64,000 nt of DNA from the NCBI GenBank assembly GCA_003223515.1, contig QHVI01000029.1, forward strand, positions 1 through 64,000, in the 5' to 3' direction. The notes below the pieces were generated by a model. It ran no database searches. It was not told the origin of the DNA and worked only from the letters and a program-made list of their open reading frames with translations. Made by a program: the position numbers and the translations under genes. This stretch comes from Candidatus Angelobacter sp. Gp1-AA117. GTDB lineage: Bacteria; Acidobacteriota; Terriglobia; Terriglobales; Acidobacteriaceae. Shown here piece by piece: positions 7,570 through 17,517 of this stretch. Position 1 is the first letter of the stretch. The number at the start of each line of letters is the position of its first letter.

Positions 7570-9477
7570 ATGTCACTTCCTGCTTTCAGCCGTATGGTTG
7601 TTGTGGCGCTGCTGACCTTGGGTTTGCTGCCCATGTCAGCGCAGACCTCAACACAAAGCGGCACATCTGATTCAAATACACAAACCACAAATTCAAATAC
7701 ACAAACCACAAAAAAGAAATCTACAAGCGCCGCCACTGCCAGTGGAGAGCCGCAGCCGGCCAAAGTAGAAATTTTCACCGGTTATTCATGGATGAACCTG
7801 AACGGTCCCGTCAATGGATTTGACAAGCCGTCACCATTCCTGACCGCCAATCAATTACAAGGTAACAAGGGTGGCTTCCTGGTTGAGGGATCCTATTTCT
7901 TCACCCGCTACCTGGGCTTTACCATAGGCACGGGAGCCCACTTTGGCAACAACTATGACGCTGATGAGGCGAACGCAGGGCCTGTAGTCCGGTTCCCCAT
8001 GGGGCATCTTCAGCCCTATGTGCGTTTCCTCGCCGGCTGGAGCAGAATTGCTCCAAACAACGCCGAGCAGGAAGATGCTTTTGGGTTTGCCGGCGGTGGT
8101 GGAATTGACCTGCGCGCGGCCAGATACCTGAGCATCCGCCTTTTCCAGGCTGATTACGTGCGCAGCCAGCAAAAGTTTCCTTTAGGCAGCGCCAGTCCCA
8201 TTGATGGCGTACGCCTTGGAGGCGGACTGGTGTTCCTTGGCGGTGTTGGTGAGGAACTGCCGGTTTCCGCAACCTGCTCCGCTTCGCCTACCGAGGTATT
8301 CGCGGGCGAGCCGGTAACGGCCAGCGTTTCGCCGATAAACTTCAATCCCAAGCACACGCTGGATATCCAGTGGAGCACCAATGGCGGCAAAGTCAATGGC
8401 AAGGGAAATACCGTAACTATCGATACCACTGGCGTGGCCGATGGCTCCTATGCTGCCAGCGCGCACCTGACCGACACCCATAACAAGAAAGCCGTCGCCA
8501 CCTGCCAGACTGCATTCACGATCAAGAAGCGGCTGCCGCCTACAATTACGTGCCGGGCCACTCCGCCCAGCGTTGAGGTTGGCCAGACATCGGCTGTCCA
8601 CTGCGATGCCAGCAGTCCGCAGAGTGAGCAGGTAACAATAGCGACTCAGTGTCAGCCTGGCAATGCGAGCGGCCAGGGCGATGTGTCAGTGAACAGTACC
8701 GGACAACAGCCGGGAACAATCACCTGCACCAGCACTGTGACTGATCAGCACCAGCTTACTGCTACTGCCAGCACGACAATTACGGTGACTGCTCCGCCGC
8801 CACCACCACCACCGCCACCACCACCGCCGAGCCTGGCTCTGCGCAGTGTCTACTTCGCCACCGCGCAGCCCACGGTGAAGAACCCGAAGGGCGGTCTGGT
8901 GAAGAGCCAGCAGGCGATACTGACCGGCATTGCCGATGAGTTCAAGAAGTATCTGGCCGTTAAGCCGGATGCCAAGCTTGTTCTCCAGGCCCACGCCGAT
9001 CCACGTGGCGGTGAAGAATACAACCAGAAGCTGACGGAGCGCCGCGCCGATGCGACCAAGAACTTCCTGGTCGGCCAGGGCGTGCCTGCGGACAGCCTGC
9101 AAACGGAACCTCTCGGCGAACAGCACCAGCTCACGGCCGACGAGGTGAAACAGTCCATGGAAGACGATCCCTCTTTGACTCCCAACGAGAAGAAGAGGCT
9201 CACCAGAAACATGCGGACCATTGTTCTGGCCGCCAACCGCCGCGTTGATGTTCAATTGAACGCGCCGGGCGTGCCGCAACAGGAGTCCAAGCGCCAGTAT
9301 CCGTTCAGCGCGGCTGACGCTCTGAGCCTCATTGGCGGCAGAGAGAAACCGCCTGCTCCGAAAGCTACAAAGAAGAGCACAAGAGGCGCAACCAAGAAAG
9401 GAACAACCAAGAAGGGTGGAACGACAAAGAAGGGTGGCACCAAAAAAGGTGGCGCCAAGAAGTCAACCAACCCCTAA
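7570..9477 (+). CDS. OmpA-family outer-membrane protein with lysine-rich tail
   Basis: The ATG at 7570 is chosen because GGAGGAGG sits just before it; the protein is then 635 residues. It has a signal peptide (cleavage near PMSAQT), an eight-strand-like beta-barrel segment (about residues 60-220, rich in alternating aromatic strands), two Ig-like repeats with paired cysteines (about 230-390), a polyproline spacer, and an OmpA-like peptidoglycan-binding domain (about 415-560; HADPRGGEEYN and RRADATKNFL). The last 50 residues are Lys/Thr/Gly repeats (KKGTTKKGG type), which is unusual for this family. It probably anchors the outer membrane to peptidoglycan; the basic tail may bind anionic polymers, which is an inference. 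Confidence 0.88.
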   Translation: MSLPAFSRMVVVALLTLGLLPMSAQTSTQSGTSDSNTQTTNSNTQTTKKKSTSAATASGEPQPAKVEIFTGYSWMNLNGPVNGFDKPSPFLTANQLQGNKGGFLVEGSYFFTRYLGFTIGTGAHFGNNYDADEANAGPVVRFPMGHLQPYVRFLAGWSRIAPNNAEQEDAFGFAGGGGIDLRAARYLSIRLFQADYVRSQQKFPLGSASPIDGVRLGGGLVFLGGVGEELPVSATCSASPTEVFAGEPVTASVSPINFNPKHTLDIQWSTNGGKVNGKGNTVTIDTTGVADGSYAASAHLTDTHNKKAVATCQTAFTIKKRLPPTITCRATPPSVEVGQTSAVHCDASSPQSEQVTIATQCQPGNASGQGDVSVNSTGQQPGTITCTSTVTDQHQLTATASTTITVTAPPPPPPPPPPPPSLALRSVYFATAQPTVKNPKGGLVKSQQAILTGIADEFKKYLAVKPDAKLVLQAHADPRGGEEYNQKLTERRADATKNFLVGQGVPADSLQTEPLGEQHQLTADEVKQSMEDDPSLTPNEKKRLTRNMRTIVLAANRRVDVQLNAPGVPQQESKRQYPFSAADALSLIGGREKPPAPKATKKSTRGATKKGTTKKGGTTKKGGTKKGGAKKSTNP

Positions 9478-9501
9478 GTTGTTTTGAACCAACATTGCGG
9501 C

Positions 9502-9532
9502 GCGTGGACGATCTCGTTCACGCGTCGTTTTT
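9502..9532 (+). terminator. Rho-independent terminator
   Basis: GCGTGGACGA at 9502-9511 pairs with TCGTTCACGC at 9514-9523 (one G-T wobble) around a 2-nt gap, and a T-rich run follows at 9528-9532. It ends the OmpA-family transcript 25 bp after the stop codon. Confidence 0.8.
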
Positions 9533-9559
9533 GTGTCAGGGTACAAAGGGCTAATCGCG

Positions 9560-9690
9560 GCGTAGCGAAGCCACAACCAAAAGCTAACCACAAAGGGCAC
9601 AAAGGTTTCACAAAGGGCACAGAGAAAAGCTGTTTGCGACCTGGGAAGTAAGCCGCGAATAGCGCGAATTTTACGCGAATCACTCACTGC
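9560..9690. repeat. Interspersed AACCACAAAGGGCAC repeat
   Basis: This non-coding stretch contains AACCACAAAGGGCACAAAGG followed by CACAAAGGGCACAGAG and the GCCGCGAATAGCGCGAAT unit. Related AACCGC-plus-AAGG units recur at 53053-53100, 56664-56710 and, inverted, near 180-215. Such repeats are scattered between genes in several soil-bacterial genomes; no gene is seen here. Confidence 0.55.
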
Positions 9691-9754
9691 TGGCCTTAAG
9701 TAACTTGTTGGCATAGCATCAGCATGGCAATCTTTTCATTTACCTAGAGTTCTT

Positions 9755-11725
9755 ATGCTGCAACGTCTAGTGCTTCTGCTTCTGCTCCTGCTGACCGCGG
9801 TGGCCTCCGCCCAGCAATGGCAGCCGCTGGGGCCTGATGGCGGAGGCGTCCGCAGCTTTGCTTACGACCCCACAAATCCCGACAGGATGTTCCTGGGCAC
9901 CAGCACCGGCCGCCTGTATATCTCCACGGATGGCGGGCATCTCTGGTCACGCTTTGCACAGTTGGGCAGCAGCGACGACATGGTGCTCGACAACATCGTG
10001 ATCGATCCCACGAATCCGCAAACCATGTACGTAGCTGCGTGGAGCGTGCTCTCCTCAGCCAACGGTGAGCTGTTTCGCACCCGTGATGGCGGCAGACACT
10101 GGGAGACGCTTTCTGATCTGCAGGGCAAATCTCTGCGTGCTCTGGCGATTGCGCCTTCCGATTCCAAAATTCTGGTGGCGGGAGCGCTGGACGGTATTTT
10201 TCGAACAAAAAACAGCGGCGATAACTGGGAACGGATCTCTCCTGAAAATCATGCCGAAATCAAGAACATAGAATCAGTTGCCATCGATCCGGCGAATCCT
10301 GACGTGGTTTATGCCGGTACCTGGCACCTGCCGTGGAAGACCGAAGACGGCGGAAAAAACTGGCGGGTCATCAAGAAAGGCGTGATTGAAGATTCTGATG
10401 TCTTTTCCATCATCATCGATCCGGTAAATCCAGCGGTGGTCTATGCCAGCGCCTGCTCCGGCATTTACAAGAGTGAATCCGGGGGCGAGATGTTTCGCAA
10501 GATCCAGGGCATTCCCTACTCGGCGCGGCGCACCCGCGTGCTGCAGATGGATCCCGCCAATCACAACGTGGTTTATGCCGGCACGACCGAAGGACTGTGG
10601 AAGACCAGCGATGCCGGCGCGACATGGAAGCGTATGACCGCCTCGAACGTGGTGATAAACGACGTCTTTGTGGATCCGAAAAATGCCGCGCGGGTGCTGC
10701 TGGCCACCGACCGCATTGGTGTGCTGGTGAGCAAAGACGGGGCGCGCAGCTTCCAGCAATCCAACCGTGGATTTGTTCACCGGCAGGTGGCTTCAGTGCT
10801 GGTGGATCGCGATGACAGTTCTACCGTGTATGCAGGACTGCTGAACGATAAGGAATTCGGCGGTGTCTTTGTCACGCATGACAGCGGACAAACCTGGTAT
10901 CAGATCAGCGACGGCCTGGAAGGCCGGGATATCTTCGTGCTTCGCCAGGCTGATGACGGCTCACTGCTGGCAGGTACGAATCACGGCATCTTGCAACTCG
11001 GTACAACTGCTTCAACGTGGCAGCCGCTGAATGTATTGGAAGGCGACAAGCCCGTTGCAGCGCGCACCAAAGGGCCAGCGCAACTCATGGCTCCGGTCTC
11101 AGATCTGGCTCTCGGACAAGAGAAGTGGTATGCGGCGACCTCGGCAGGTTTGTTGATCAGCGCCAACCACGGCAGTACGTGGCGCAGCTCCGGCCAGAAT
11201 TTGAATGACCTGGTAAGCATAAGCGTGCAGGACCGCACAGTAGTTGCAGCCACTCGGCACGAAATCATCGTCTCGGTGAATAGTGGCGAAAGCTGGCTTG
11301 CACCGAAGCTCAGCTCTTCCATCAGCGCCATCAATGCAGTGCAGCTGGATGGCAATGGCAACATCTGGATTGCTGCGCCTGAAGGCGCGTTCCGCAGCAG
11401 CAACCTGGGCAATTCATGGGAGTACGTGGCTTCACTGCCTCTCTCCAACGTGGTGCAGCTTCAGTATGAACATGAGAGTCACAGCGTTCTTGCCTTGGGA
11501 TCGGCTTCCACCAGCATTTTTGAGAGCACCGACAACGGACGCACGTGGCAGCGCAACGATTCCGGATGGCTGCTGCGCGACCTCCACTCCGCTCATGGCA
11601 AACTGGCAGCAGCGACTGCCTTTGATGGAGTAATCATCCAGCCAGAATCTGATGGAGTAATCATCCAGCCAGAATCCAGATCCACTACAGCCGAACTGCC
11701 ACGCGCCAATATCGGGAATCAGTGA
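9755..11725 (+). CDS. Secreted BNR/Asp-box beta-propeller protein
   Basis: A 656-residue protein with a signal peptide (leucine-rich, ending VASAQQ). About twelve Asp-box (S/T-x-D-x-G-x-x-W) motifs are spread along it, for example STDGGHLW, TRDGGRHW, TEDGGKNW, TSDAGATW, THDSGQTW and STDNGRTW. These are hallmarks of sialidase/VPS10/YCF48-like seven- or ten-bladed propellers. No catalytic triad of a sialidase is evident, so it is more likely a binding or assembly protein in the periplasm or outside. The C-terminus contains a perfect in-frame 9-residue duplication (see 11624-11677). It is a single gene between two terminator-like gaps. Confidence 0.88.
   Translation: MLQRLVLLLLLLLTAVASAQQWQPLGPDGGGVRSFAYDPTNPDRMFLGTSTGRLYISTDGGHLWSRFAQLGSSDDMVLDNIVIDPTNPQTMYVAAWSVLSSANGELFRTRDGGRHWETLSDLQGKSLRALAIAPSDSKILVAGALDGIFRTKNSGDNWERISPENHAEIKNIESVAIDPANPDVVYAGTWHLPWKTEDGGKNWRVIKKGVIEDSDVFSIIIDPVNPAVVYASACSGIYKSESGGEMFRKIQGIPYSARRTRVLQMDPANHNVVYAGTTEGLWKTSDAGATWKRMTASNVVINDVFVDPKNAARVLLATDRIGVLVSKDGARSFQQSNRGFVHRQVASVLVDRDDSSTVYAGLLNDKEFGGVFVTHDSGQTWYQISDGLEGRDIFVLRQADDGSLLAGTNHGILQLGTTASTWQPLNVLEGDKPVAARTKGPAQLMAPVSDLALGQEKWYAATSAGLLISANHGSTWRSSGQNLNDLVSISVQDRTVVAATRHEIIVSVNSGESWLAPKLSSSISAINAVQLDGNGNIWIAAPEGAFRSSNLGNSWEYVASLPLSNVVQLQYEHESHSVLALGSASTSIFESTDNGRTWQRNDSGWLLRDLHSAHGKLAAATAFDGVIIQPESDGVIIQPESRSTTAELPRANIGNQ
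11624..11677 (+). repeat. 27-bp tandem duplication in the BNR gene
   Basis: Two adjacent 27-bp units differ only at the last base and encode DGVIIQPES twice near the C-terminus. The length is a multiple of three, so the frame is kept. This looks like a recent slippage duplication. Confidence 0.9.
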
Positions 11726-11948
11726 GATTGCTCTTTTGGAACTGTCTATTTAGATCTCATAGCAGAGAGCGACCCTCAGTTATGGCAATTTTTGTAATTT
11801 CTTCGTGTCAGCTTCTACTCTGGTCTGAGTAAAAACTACATGCATTTTCAGCGTTGCTGCCCCCAAGTGCCTGATTCTCCTGTATTTTTGTTGGCATTCC
11901 CCGTGCATTCCACATAGGTGCGCCCCCCCATCGCTGGAGGAATGTTGT

Positions 11949-12656
11949 ATGAAGCAGTATTGGGACAAAGTCTTAGCCCTGGTTTTGCTGGTTATTGCAG
12001 GACTGGCAATCGGCTGTAACGGTGCAGGTGCGCAGCCGCCAATCGCAGCCAATGCCGATAACACCAACTCTCCGCCTTTCAGTGCGGCGGAGCAGGCCGC
12101 CCTGACAATTCCCAAAGGCACGCCCATTTATGTCCGGCTGCAGCAATCCATCACCAGCAGGACTGCTCAGGCCGGAGAGAGCTTCTCTGCAGTGCTGGAT
12201 GAAGCGCTGGAGATCAATGGCAAGACCGTTGCTCCCACCGGAGCACCACTGAGTGGGCGCGTTGTGGCCGCGCGTGAATCCGGTCGCCTGCATAATGCCG
12301 GATATCTGCGCCTTACCCTGATCTCGATTACCCTGAACGGAAAAGAGGCGCCAATCCAGACTTCCAGCCTGTTCGTAAAGGGTGGCAGCTATAAGAAGCG
12401 GAACTTCGCTTACATTGGTGGTGGCGCCGGAGGCGGCGCCTTGATCGGTGCGCTGGTGGGCGGCGGCAAAGGCGCGCTGATTGGATCAGCGATCGGCGCA
12501 GCCGGTGGAACCACCGCAGCCTATGCCACAGGAAAAAAAGAAGTGGGATTCGCAGCCGAGCGCCGCCTGGGCTTTCGGCTGATGCAGCCATTGGAGGTTC
12601 AATTATCGAATCAGCAGGAAGTGGGCTCTTCCGCCAAGCCTCCAAAGATAGGATAA
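11949..12656 (+). CDS. Glycine-zipper envelope protein
   Basis: A 235-residue protein. The N-terminal hydrophobic segment (residues 8-25, VLALVLLVIAGLAIGCNG) ends in LAIGC, which could be a lipobox. Residues 55-135 (IPKGTPIYVRLQQSI, NGKTVAPTGAPLSGRV) form a beta-domain related in pattern to genes 5585 and 6512. Residues about 150-195 are a glycine zipper (GGGAGGGALIGALVGGGKGALIG), a helix type that packs into membranes. It is likely attached to the inner or outer membrane. GGAGG at 11936 supports the start. Its transcript ends at the terminator at 12675. The function is unknown. Confidence 0.83.
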   Translation: MKQYWDKVLALVLLVIAGLAIGCNGAGAQPPIAANADNTNSPPFSAAEQAALTIPKGTPIYVRLQQSITSRTAQAGESFSAVLDEALEINGKTVAPTGAPLSGRVVAARESGRLHNAGYLRLTLISITLNGKEAPIQTSSLFVKGGSYKKRNFAYIGGGAGGGALIGALVGGGKGALIGSAIGAAGGTTAAYATGKKEVGFAAERRLGFRLMQPLEVQLSNQQEVGSSAKPPKIG

Positions 12657-12674
12657 CTTCGCGTCTGATCTCCC

Positions 12675-12724
12675 GATCGCCCAGATCACGACGATCACCC
12701 GATTGCGTGGTCTGGCGATTTTTT
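12675..12724 (+). terminator. Strong (possibly bidirectional) terminator
   Basis: GATCGCCCAGATCACG at 12675-12690 pairs with CGTGGTCTGGCGAT at 12706-12719, with one bulged C and a G-T pair; T6 follows at 12719-12724. It lies between the convergent ends of the glycine-zipper gene and the prolyl oligopeptidase gene. Confidence 0.85.
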
Positions 12725-12766
12725 CTCAATCGCGCGGCAACACAGCTAACAGCCAAGTGCTAATGG

Positions 12767-14932
12767 CTAACGGCTCACTCCCAACTGCCAAAACACGAAG
12801 CTCCAGATATCCACCGCATCATCGATGAGTTTGGCGATGGGTTTACCTGCGCCGTGTCCGGCCTTGGTATCGACCCGCAGAAGTATAGGACGATCCGGCC
12901 CATTGCCGGCCTGCGCCTGAAGCAATGCGGTCATCTTCTTCGCGTGCATGGGATCGACACGTGTATCGCTGTCAGCCGTCATGAACAAAATGGCAGGATA
13001 TGTCGTGCCCTGTTTCACGTGGTGGTAAGGAGAATAGGCGTAAATGAAATCAAATTGCTGCGGATCTTCCGCCGAGCCGTACTCGGGTATCCACAGTTTT
13101 GCGATCTGGAAGTTCTGGTAACGCAGCATGTCTAGAAGAGGCACTTCACACACCACGGCGCGGAACAGGTCAGGACGCTGAGTCAGCGCGGCTCCCATGA
13201 GCAGGCCGCCATTGCTCCCGCCGAGGATAACTAAATGATCCTTATCGGTGTATTTCTGGGCGATCAGGTTTTCGGCAGCGGCCACGAAGTCATCGAAGAC
13301 ATTCTGTTTTTTGTCCAGCATGCCTGCGCGATGCCATTCCTCGCCGAATTCATTGCCGCCCCGCAGTTGCGCTTCTGCGTAAACTCCCCCGCGTTCCAGC
13401 AATTCCAACATGCCGTTGCGGTTGAACATGGGACTCAGCGTCACATTGAAACCGCCGTAGCCGTAAAGCATGGCAGGATTTTTTCCATTCAGCGCCAACC
13501 CTTTTTTGTGGACGAGAAACATGGGAACGCGTGTGCCATCCTTCGAATTGAACCAGACCTGTTTGACCTCATAGCGTTTGGCATCGATATCGGAAGGCAC
13601 GCGCATGAACTCTGAAATTTTGCCGTCGAGGCCTATGCGGTATACGTTGGCCGGGATGGCATAAGAGGTAAAGGTAATGAAAGCTTCTCTGCCGTTCCAT
13701 CGGCCGCCGATGTAATTGTTCGCGATGCTGCCCAGCGCAGGCATGGCCACATCGGTAACGTGTTTGCCTTCCAGATCGTAGATAGAAATAGCGGCGCTCC
13801 CGGCTTTTATGTACTCGACAAACAGTTCTTTGCCAATGATGCGGGCTCCGCCTTCCTGAATGACTGCGTCAGTCTGCGGGATGATTTCTTTCCAGGCGCT
13901 GCGCTCCGGATGGCTGCATGCCACCTTATATACGTGGTAACGAGGCCCGTCCTCATTTGTAGTGATATAGAGGTGGCCGTCAACGATTTCACCGGTGTAA
14001 AGAAAAATCTTGCCGCTGGTGAGGCGGACGAATTTGCTGCCAGGGGAGGAAAGATCTTTCAGGTAAAGGTCAGACTTGGTCCAGCCTTCAGAGACTTCGA
14101 TCAGCAGCCATTTGCCATCTTCTGAGATTTGCGTGTTGGGCCAGAGTTCCGGACTGAGTTCCTCACCAACGATCAGAGGGTCTTTCAATCCCTCTGTATT
14201 CCCGGGATCGCCGAGCTTATGAAAGAAGACATGCCGGTAATAGACCTCCTGTCCTGCAGGCACCTCGCCAGGACGCGGATAGCGCGTGTAATAAAAACCT
14301 GAGCCGTCCGGCAGCCATGCCAGGCTGGCAGCCCGCGTGCGCTCGATATGCTCCGGCAGAAGCTTGCCCGTAGCTGTCTCTACGATCTTGAGCGTGCTGT
14401 TCTCAGATCCATTGGCCGAAGTGCCGTAGGCAAGATATGTACCGTCATTAGAAGGGAACCACCAGTCGAGCGCGATGGTGCCATCGGCAGCCAGCGCATT
14501 TACGTCGACCAGCGTACGGTCTTTTCCATCCAGCCCTTCGCGCACCACGATCACATACTGATTCTGGTGTCCGTCACGCTTCGTGTAGAAGTAATAGTTG
14601 CCGCGCGGCTTGAAAGTGCCGATCGTGCCGATATTCGCCTGCTTCTGAATGCTGGCGCGCAGCTTGTCGCGTCCAGAGACGGCATCGAGCAACTGTCTGG
14701 TATAAGCGTTCTGCTCTTCGACAAATTTCTGTGTATCCGGTGAACCGGCATTTTCCAGCCAGCGGTATGGGTCGGAGATCTTTTGCCCGTGGTAATCATC
14801 GACCACGGTTTCCACTTTGGCTTTGGGTGGGGCAGTCATGGTCACGTCAGTCTTGGATGAAAAAGATGAAGGTTGAGGACTCTGGGCGAAACACAGCCCC
14901 GAGACAATCAGGATGCAAGCAGCAGCGCGCAT
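12767..14932 (-). CDS. Prolyl oligopeptidase (S9A), secreted
   Basis: The start at 14932 is preferred over an upstream in-frame ATG (15115) because it begins a clean signal peptide (MRAAACILIVSGLCFAQ). The 721-residue product then has the usual S9A size. An N-terminal segment (SDPYRWLE) precedes a seven-bladed propeller and a C-terminal alpha/beta-hydrolase domain. Catalytic residues are visible: Ser in GGSNGGLLMG, Asp in DSDTRVDP, His in KAGHGAGK. It cleaves after proline in short peptides in the periplasm or outside. It is monocistronic and convergent with the previous gene. Confidence 0.95.
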   Translation of the reverse strand: MRAAACILIVSGLCFAQSPQPSSFSSKTDVTMTAPPKAKVETVVDDYHGQKISDPYRWLENAGSPDTQKFVEEQNAYTRQLLDAVSGRDKLRASIQKQANIGTIGTFKPRGNYYFYTKRDGHQNQYVIVVREGLDGKDRTLVDVNALAADGTIALDWWFPSNDGTYLAYGTSANGSENSTLKIVETATGKLLPEHIERTRAASLAWLPDGSGFYYTRYPRPGEVPAGQEVYYRHVFFHKLGDPGNTEGLKDPLIVGEELSPELWPNTQISEDGKWLLIEVSEGWTKSDLYLKDLSSPGSKFVRLTSGKIFLYTGEIVDGHLYITTNEDGPRYHVYKVACSHPERSAWKEIIPQTDAVIQEGGARIIGKELFVEYIKAGSAAISIYDLEGKHVTDVAMPALGSIANNYIGGRWNGREAFITFTSYAIPANVYRIGLDGKISEFMRVPSDIDAKRYEVKQVWFNSKDGTRVPMFLVHKKGLALNGKNPAMLYGYGGFNVTLSPMFNRNGMLELLERGGVYAEAQLRGGNEFGEEWHRAGMLDKKQNVFDDFVAAAENLIAQKYTDKDHLVILGGSNGGLLMGAALTQRPDLFRAVVCEVPLLDMLRYQNFQIAKLWIPEYGSAEDPQQFDFIYAYSPYHHVKQGTTYPAILFMTADSDTRVDPMHAKKMTALLQAQAGNGPDRPILLRVDTKAGHGAGKPIAKLIDDAVDIWSFVFWQLGVSR

Positions 14933-15343
14933 TATAAAGACCTCGGCAAAAAGGTGCCTTAAAGCGTACAGCGGAATCGCCAAAATTGCCACGATTGGAC
15001 AAACTGTTTCCGGCTCAGGCTCATCTCGTGTTGGAAGAGACTGCAGGGCAATCGCATTTGGAATTTCAGAGCCAGTGGAGCCATCCGTCCTGCGCCATAG
15101 GCATGGAACGGCCATGGATCAGCGGTGCGACAAGACATTTGGCACGATAGAGATTACTCGATTGGTTCATCCTGACGGCGTTTCGGGAGGATTGGTAATC
15201 AAAATCAATTGCATTTAGGTCGAAGAGCGGTTGTCCCCGTCAACTCTGTTTTCAAATGCGATTGCCCTGGAAGAGACTGTGCTTTGCGTTGCCGGTAAAA
15301 CGATGTTATTGTAGAAAAGACAATCGATCGGTGTTCCCGTTAC
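14933..15343. other. Intergenic region before tRNA-Asn
   Basis: This 411-bp gap holds the promoters of the minus-strand peptidase and the plus-strand tRNA. TTGCCG at 15290 and TAGAAA 17 bp later (15313) form a plausible tRNA promoter, with transcription starting shortly before 15344. No convincing gene is seen. Confidence 0.45.
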
Positions 15344-16580
<1,237 letters not shown>

Positions 16581-16584
<4 letters not shown>

Positions 16585-16736
16585 TGTTGCTCTCCCTTCT
16601 TTGTCTTTCGTGGCCTACCACCTAATTTGCCCCATTCGCGCATCTTGCGGGCAAAATCGCGCCTGCCCCATTTCTTGACTCTAGCTTCAACGCTTCGCCT
16701 GCCTAATGCGCTTGCTGCTTTTTGTATGTCTGTCAT
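16581..16736 (-). CDS. Small basic protein coupled to integrase
   Basis: This 51-residue frame is too short for routine gene calling but is well supported: it starts with ATG at 16736, 30 bp from a palindromic operator, and its TGA overlaps the GTG of the integrase gene. The protein is rich in Arg/Lys with repeated A-x-K-x-W-G-R-R and KLGGRPRKTKKG patterns and lacks hydrophobic segments. The size, charge and position next to the integrase suggest a recombination directionality factor or DNA-bending accessory, but no family is recognised, so this is inference. Confidence 0.65.
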
Positions 16737-16742
16737 GTCCCA

Positions 16743-16769
16743 ATAATAACCTAACGTTAGGATTATTAC
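16743..16769. promoter_or_regulatory. Palindromic operator between divergent genes
   Basis: CCTAACGTTAGG at 16750-16761 is a perfect 12-bp palindrome flanked by AATAAT on one side and ATTATT on the other. It lies between the minus-strand integrase operon and the plus-strand gene at 16796. A TTGACA (minus strand, 16773-16778) stands upstream of it, so a bound repressor would cover the integrase-operon promoter. It is probably the control switch of element 1. Confidence 0.7.
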
Positions 16770-16795
16770 AAGATGTCAATTGCTAAAATTAACGA

Positions 16796-17188
16796 ATGAC
16801 CGCAGTTAAGAAAATGGAGTTTGAGATTTTGCTTGAGGGCAAAGCAACACCCAGCAAAGTCGTTATCGAGTGTGATTCGGATTTGGCTGCTTCTCTTGTA
16901 GACTGCATTAGCGAGAAATTCCATGTCACGGAGCAACATGAGTTTCTGCCTTCTCTCGCTGGATTTGCAGAACCCCTGCGGGGGCGACCGATGGATGCCG
17001 AAGTTCAGAATGTAGGATTCGCGGCAGCCAAACTCCATGAGAAACACTCACGCATAAGTTGGCTGCAAATTGCAATGCGGGTTTGTCCCCTGAAACAGAA
17101 TGACGCAAGACACCGTTGTACTAAAAAATGTGCTGATCGCACACGGCAAGCTGCCAAGTCTTACCTGAAAGCACAGCAATCTAGATGA
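16796..17188 (+). CDS. Unknown protein, element 1
   Basis: A 130-residue protein of no recognised family. The N-terminal half (about residues 1-60) is acidic and contains a beta-alpha pattern. The C-terminal 40 residues are basic with cysteines at RVCPLKQ, HRCTKKCADR (possible small metal-binding cluster). The gene starts 27 bp right of the palindromic operator and is divergent from the integrase, the usual place for an early regulator or control gene. No clear ribosome site is seen, and its expression may be leaderless. Confidence 0.6.
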   Translation: MTAVKKMEFEILLEGKATPSKVVIECDSDLAASLVDCISEKFHVTEQHEFLPSLAGFAEPLRGRPMDAEVQNVGFAAAKLHEKHSRISWLQIAMRVCPLKQNDARHRCTKKCADRTRQAAKSYLKAQQSR

Positions 17189-17322
17189 TTCACGCCTAGC
17201 GAGAAAATCACTCACCTGTTTTCTCTCAGAGAGAAAAATCCCGCCTGAATATCTCTCTATTCCTGCTTAATCCATATCTATGTGCAGCAAAGAACATTGC
17301 TGCCAGTGAAGAGGAGTTGTTT

Positions 17323-17517
17323 ATGGCTACTTTGAAATTATTGACATTACGCGAATGCTCGGAACTGACTGGACACAAAGAAAGCACATGGAGGGCTTGG
17401 GTACTACACAGGAAAGTCTCCTTTTACAAAGTCGGCAGGTCAGTGCGGATTGCTGAGACTGACTTAGAACGCATGATTGAGCAGTCACGGATTCCAGTGC
17501 GGGAGACACGGCAATGA
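17323..17517 (+). CDS. AlpA/excisionase-like HTH protein
   Basis: The ATG at 17323 follows GAGGAG and is preferred to an in-frame TTG at 17317. The 64-residue protein is a MerR-type winged HTH: TLRECSELTGHKESTWRAWV, then VGRSVRIAETDLERMI. Excisionase-fold proteins of this type bind DNA at attachment or promoter sites. Its TGA overlaps the ATG of the ATPase gene (ATGA), so the two are co-translated and probably act together in excision or replication control. Confidence 0.85.
   Translation: MATLKLLTLRECSELTGHKESTWRAWVLHRKVSFYKVGRSVRIAETDLERMIEQSRIPVRETRQ

Noticed and set aside
14933-15115. Longer prolyl oligopeptidase start at 15115
   Set aside because: The extra 61 residues have no domain and would hide the signal peptide that starts at 14932.
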